Origin: Pseudomonadota bacterium | Lineage (GTDB): Bacteria; Pseudomonadota; Alphaproteobacteria; UBA2136; JAPKEQ01 | Assembly (NCBI GenBank): GCA_036141575.1 | Contig: JAYZXF010000005.1 | Span: 1-44,131, forward strand | Direction: 5' to 3' | Length of the DNA stretch: 44,131 nt | Part shown: positions 43,760 through 44,131 of the stretch, one piece after another | Numbering within the stretch: the first letter of the stretch is position 1 | How the letters are laid out: every line of letters begins with the position of its first letter | Program-made: the position numbers and the translations under genes | The notes under the pieces: generated by a model | The model's database searches: none | What the model saw: the letters and a program-made list of their open reading frames with translations, nothing else | What the model was told of the DNA's origin: nothing

Positions 43760-44131
43760 AGGCTAAAACACCTTTCAACAGCAGCCACATCGCCTCGCTC
43801 TAAGTAGCTGATAATCACTTGCTGCTTTGTCAGCGCCTGCATGCGATGCTCTTCTACCGCAAGACGCTTAAGGCAGTACGGACGCATTTGCGTAAAAATT
43901 TGCTCCAACATACTTGCAAGTACAAAGTTGCCAGATTCTTTCGCCAACGCAATACGCCACCCATATTCTTTATCTGCAATTTCTTCCGGAGTATCTGTCA
44001 GTTGGATTTCATAATGCTTAATAAAAGCAAGCAGCTGTTTTGCTGAAGACTTAAACGGTGCAAATGCTGTATAAGTGAGCCCCTTCACCACACGAAGAAT
44101 CTGCTCATAATCTCGATCAGAAGACACGGCT
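43756..44131 (-). CDS. FCD-domain (GntR/FadR-type) regulator, C-terminal part
   Basis: The frame runs off the right edge, so only the C-terminal 125 residues are seen. The helical pattern with GNFVLASMLEQIFTQMRPY, then LTKQQVIISYLERGDVAAVERCFSL matches the FCD ligand-binding domain of FadR-type GntR regulators, which bind small organic acids. The DNA-binding domain would lie outside the window. A GTG near the edge is not taken as the start for that reason. The metal-binding His positions of the FCD fold are not all recognisable in the visible part. Confidence 0.55.
   Translation of the reverse strand, partial: AVSSDRDYEQILRVVKGLTYTAFAPFKSSAKQLLAFIKHYEIQLTDTPEEIADKEYGWRIALAKESGNFVLASMLEQIFTQMRPYCLKRLAVEEHRMQALTKQQVIISYLERGDVAAVERCFSL

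Overview
The window reads as a gene-dense stretch of an alphaproteobacterial chromosome of moderate to low GC content. The evidence is gene order and family membership: sfsA-map-radC, bamD-recN-ligA, a SufR-type Rrf2 regulator followed by sufBCDS, sufT and sufA, rpsL-rpsG-fusA, a membrane-anchored class I cytochrome c, and a C-terminal J-domain protein with an N-terminal Cys/His cluster of a kind I know mainly from Alphaproteobacteria. I cannot name the genus. No rRNA, tRNA, CRISPR array, transposase or integrase was seen.

Layout. 1-3.6 kb: sfsA (3' end), map, radC, a HAM1/RdgB-like NTPase, bolA, grxD and a small unknown gene. 3.7-7.5 kb: an MscS-type channel, a gene-free interval with DnaA-box-like sites and a candidate structured RNA, then ligA. 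7.5-12.1 kb: recN, bamD and a CcsA-like cytochrome c assembly gene on the minus strand, then a PfkB kinase. 12.2-15.8 kb: a two-cysteine-pair permease, a small anchored coiled protein, an OmpA-like lipoprotein, sufE and a thioredoxin-fold secreted protein. 15.9-19.4 kb: two tandem class III nucleotide cyclases that share a distinctive N-terminal domain. 19.4-25.4 kb: the SUF iron-sulphur cluster operon, preceded by a perfect 8-bp inverted repeat that is a good operator candidate. 25.5-28.3 kb: an AT-rich restriction-modification island (small HTH gene, putative N4-cytosine methyltransferase, Bpu10I-like endonuclease) lying between sufA and fusA. 28.4-31.7 kb: fusA, rpsG and rpsL on the minus strand with an excellent promoter. 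31.8-34.5 kb: a lipoprotein, a small unknown protein, a DjlA-like co-chaperone and a cytochrome c. 34.6-43.2 kb: a type IV pilus/type II secretion-like locus. 43.2-44.1 kb: a J-domain protein and the 3' end of an FCD-domain regulator.

The most unusual parts are the pilus-like locus and the cyclase pair. The pilus-like locus has a separately terminated major-pilin candidate, an extension ATPase, a GspF/PilC platform protein, three poorly conserved envelope proteins with PilN/PilO/PilP-like layout, two further pilin-like proteins and a prepilin peptidase. Two of the pilins share an N-terminus in which Asp takes the place of the usual Glu+5, the ATPase deviates in its Asp box and Walker B region, and no secretin or retraction ATPase is present. 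In the cyclase pair, the first enzyme has replaced both purine-selecting residues and the second looks canonical.

Several genes (mscS most clearly) lack a Shine-Dalgarno sequence and have a -10-like hexamer about 7 nt before the start codon, suggesting leaderless transcripts. All functions come from reading motifs and context. No database search was run.
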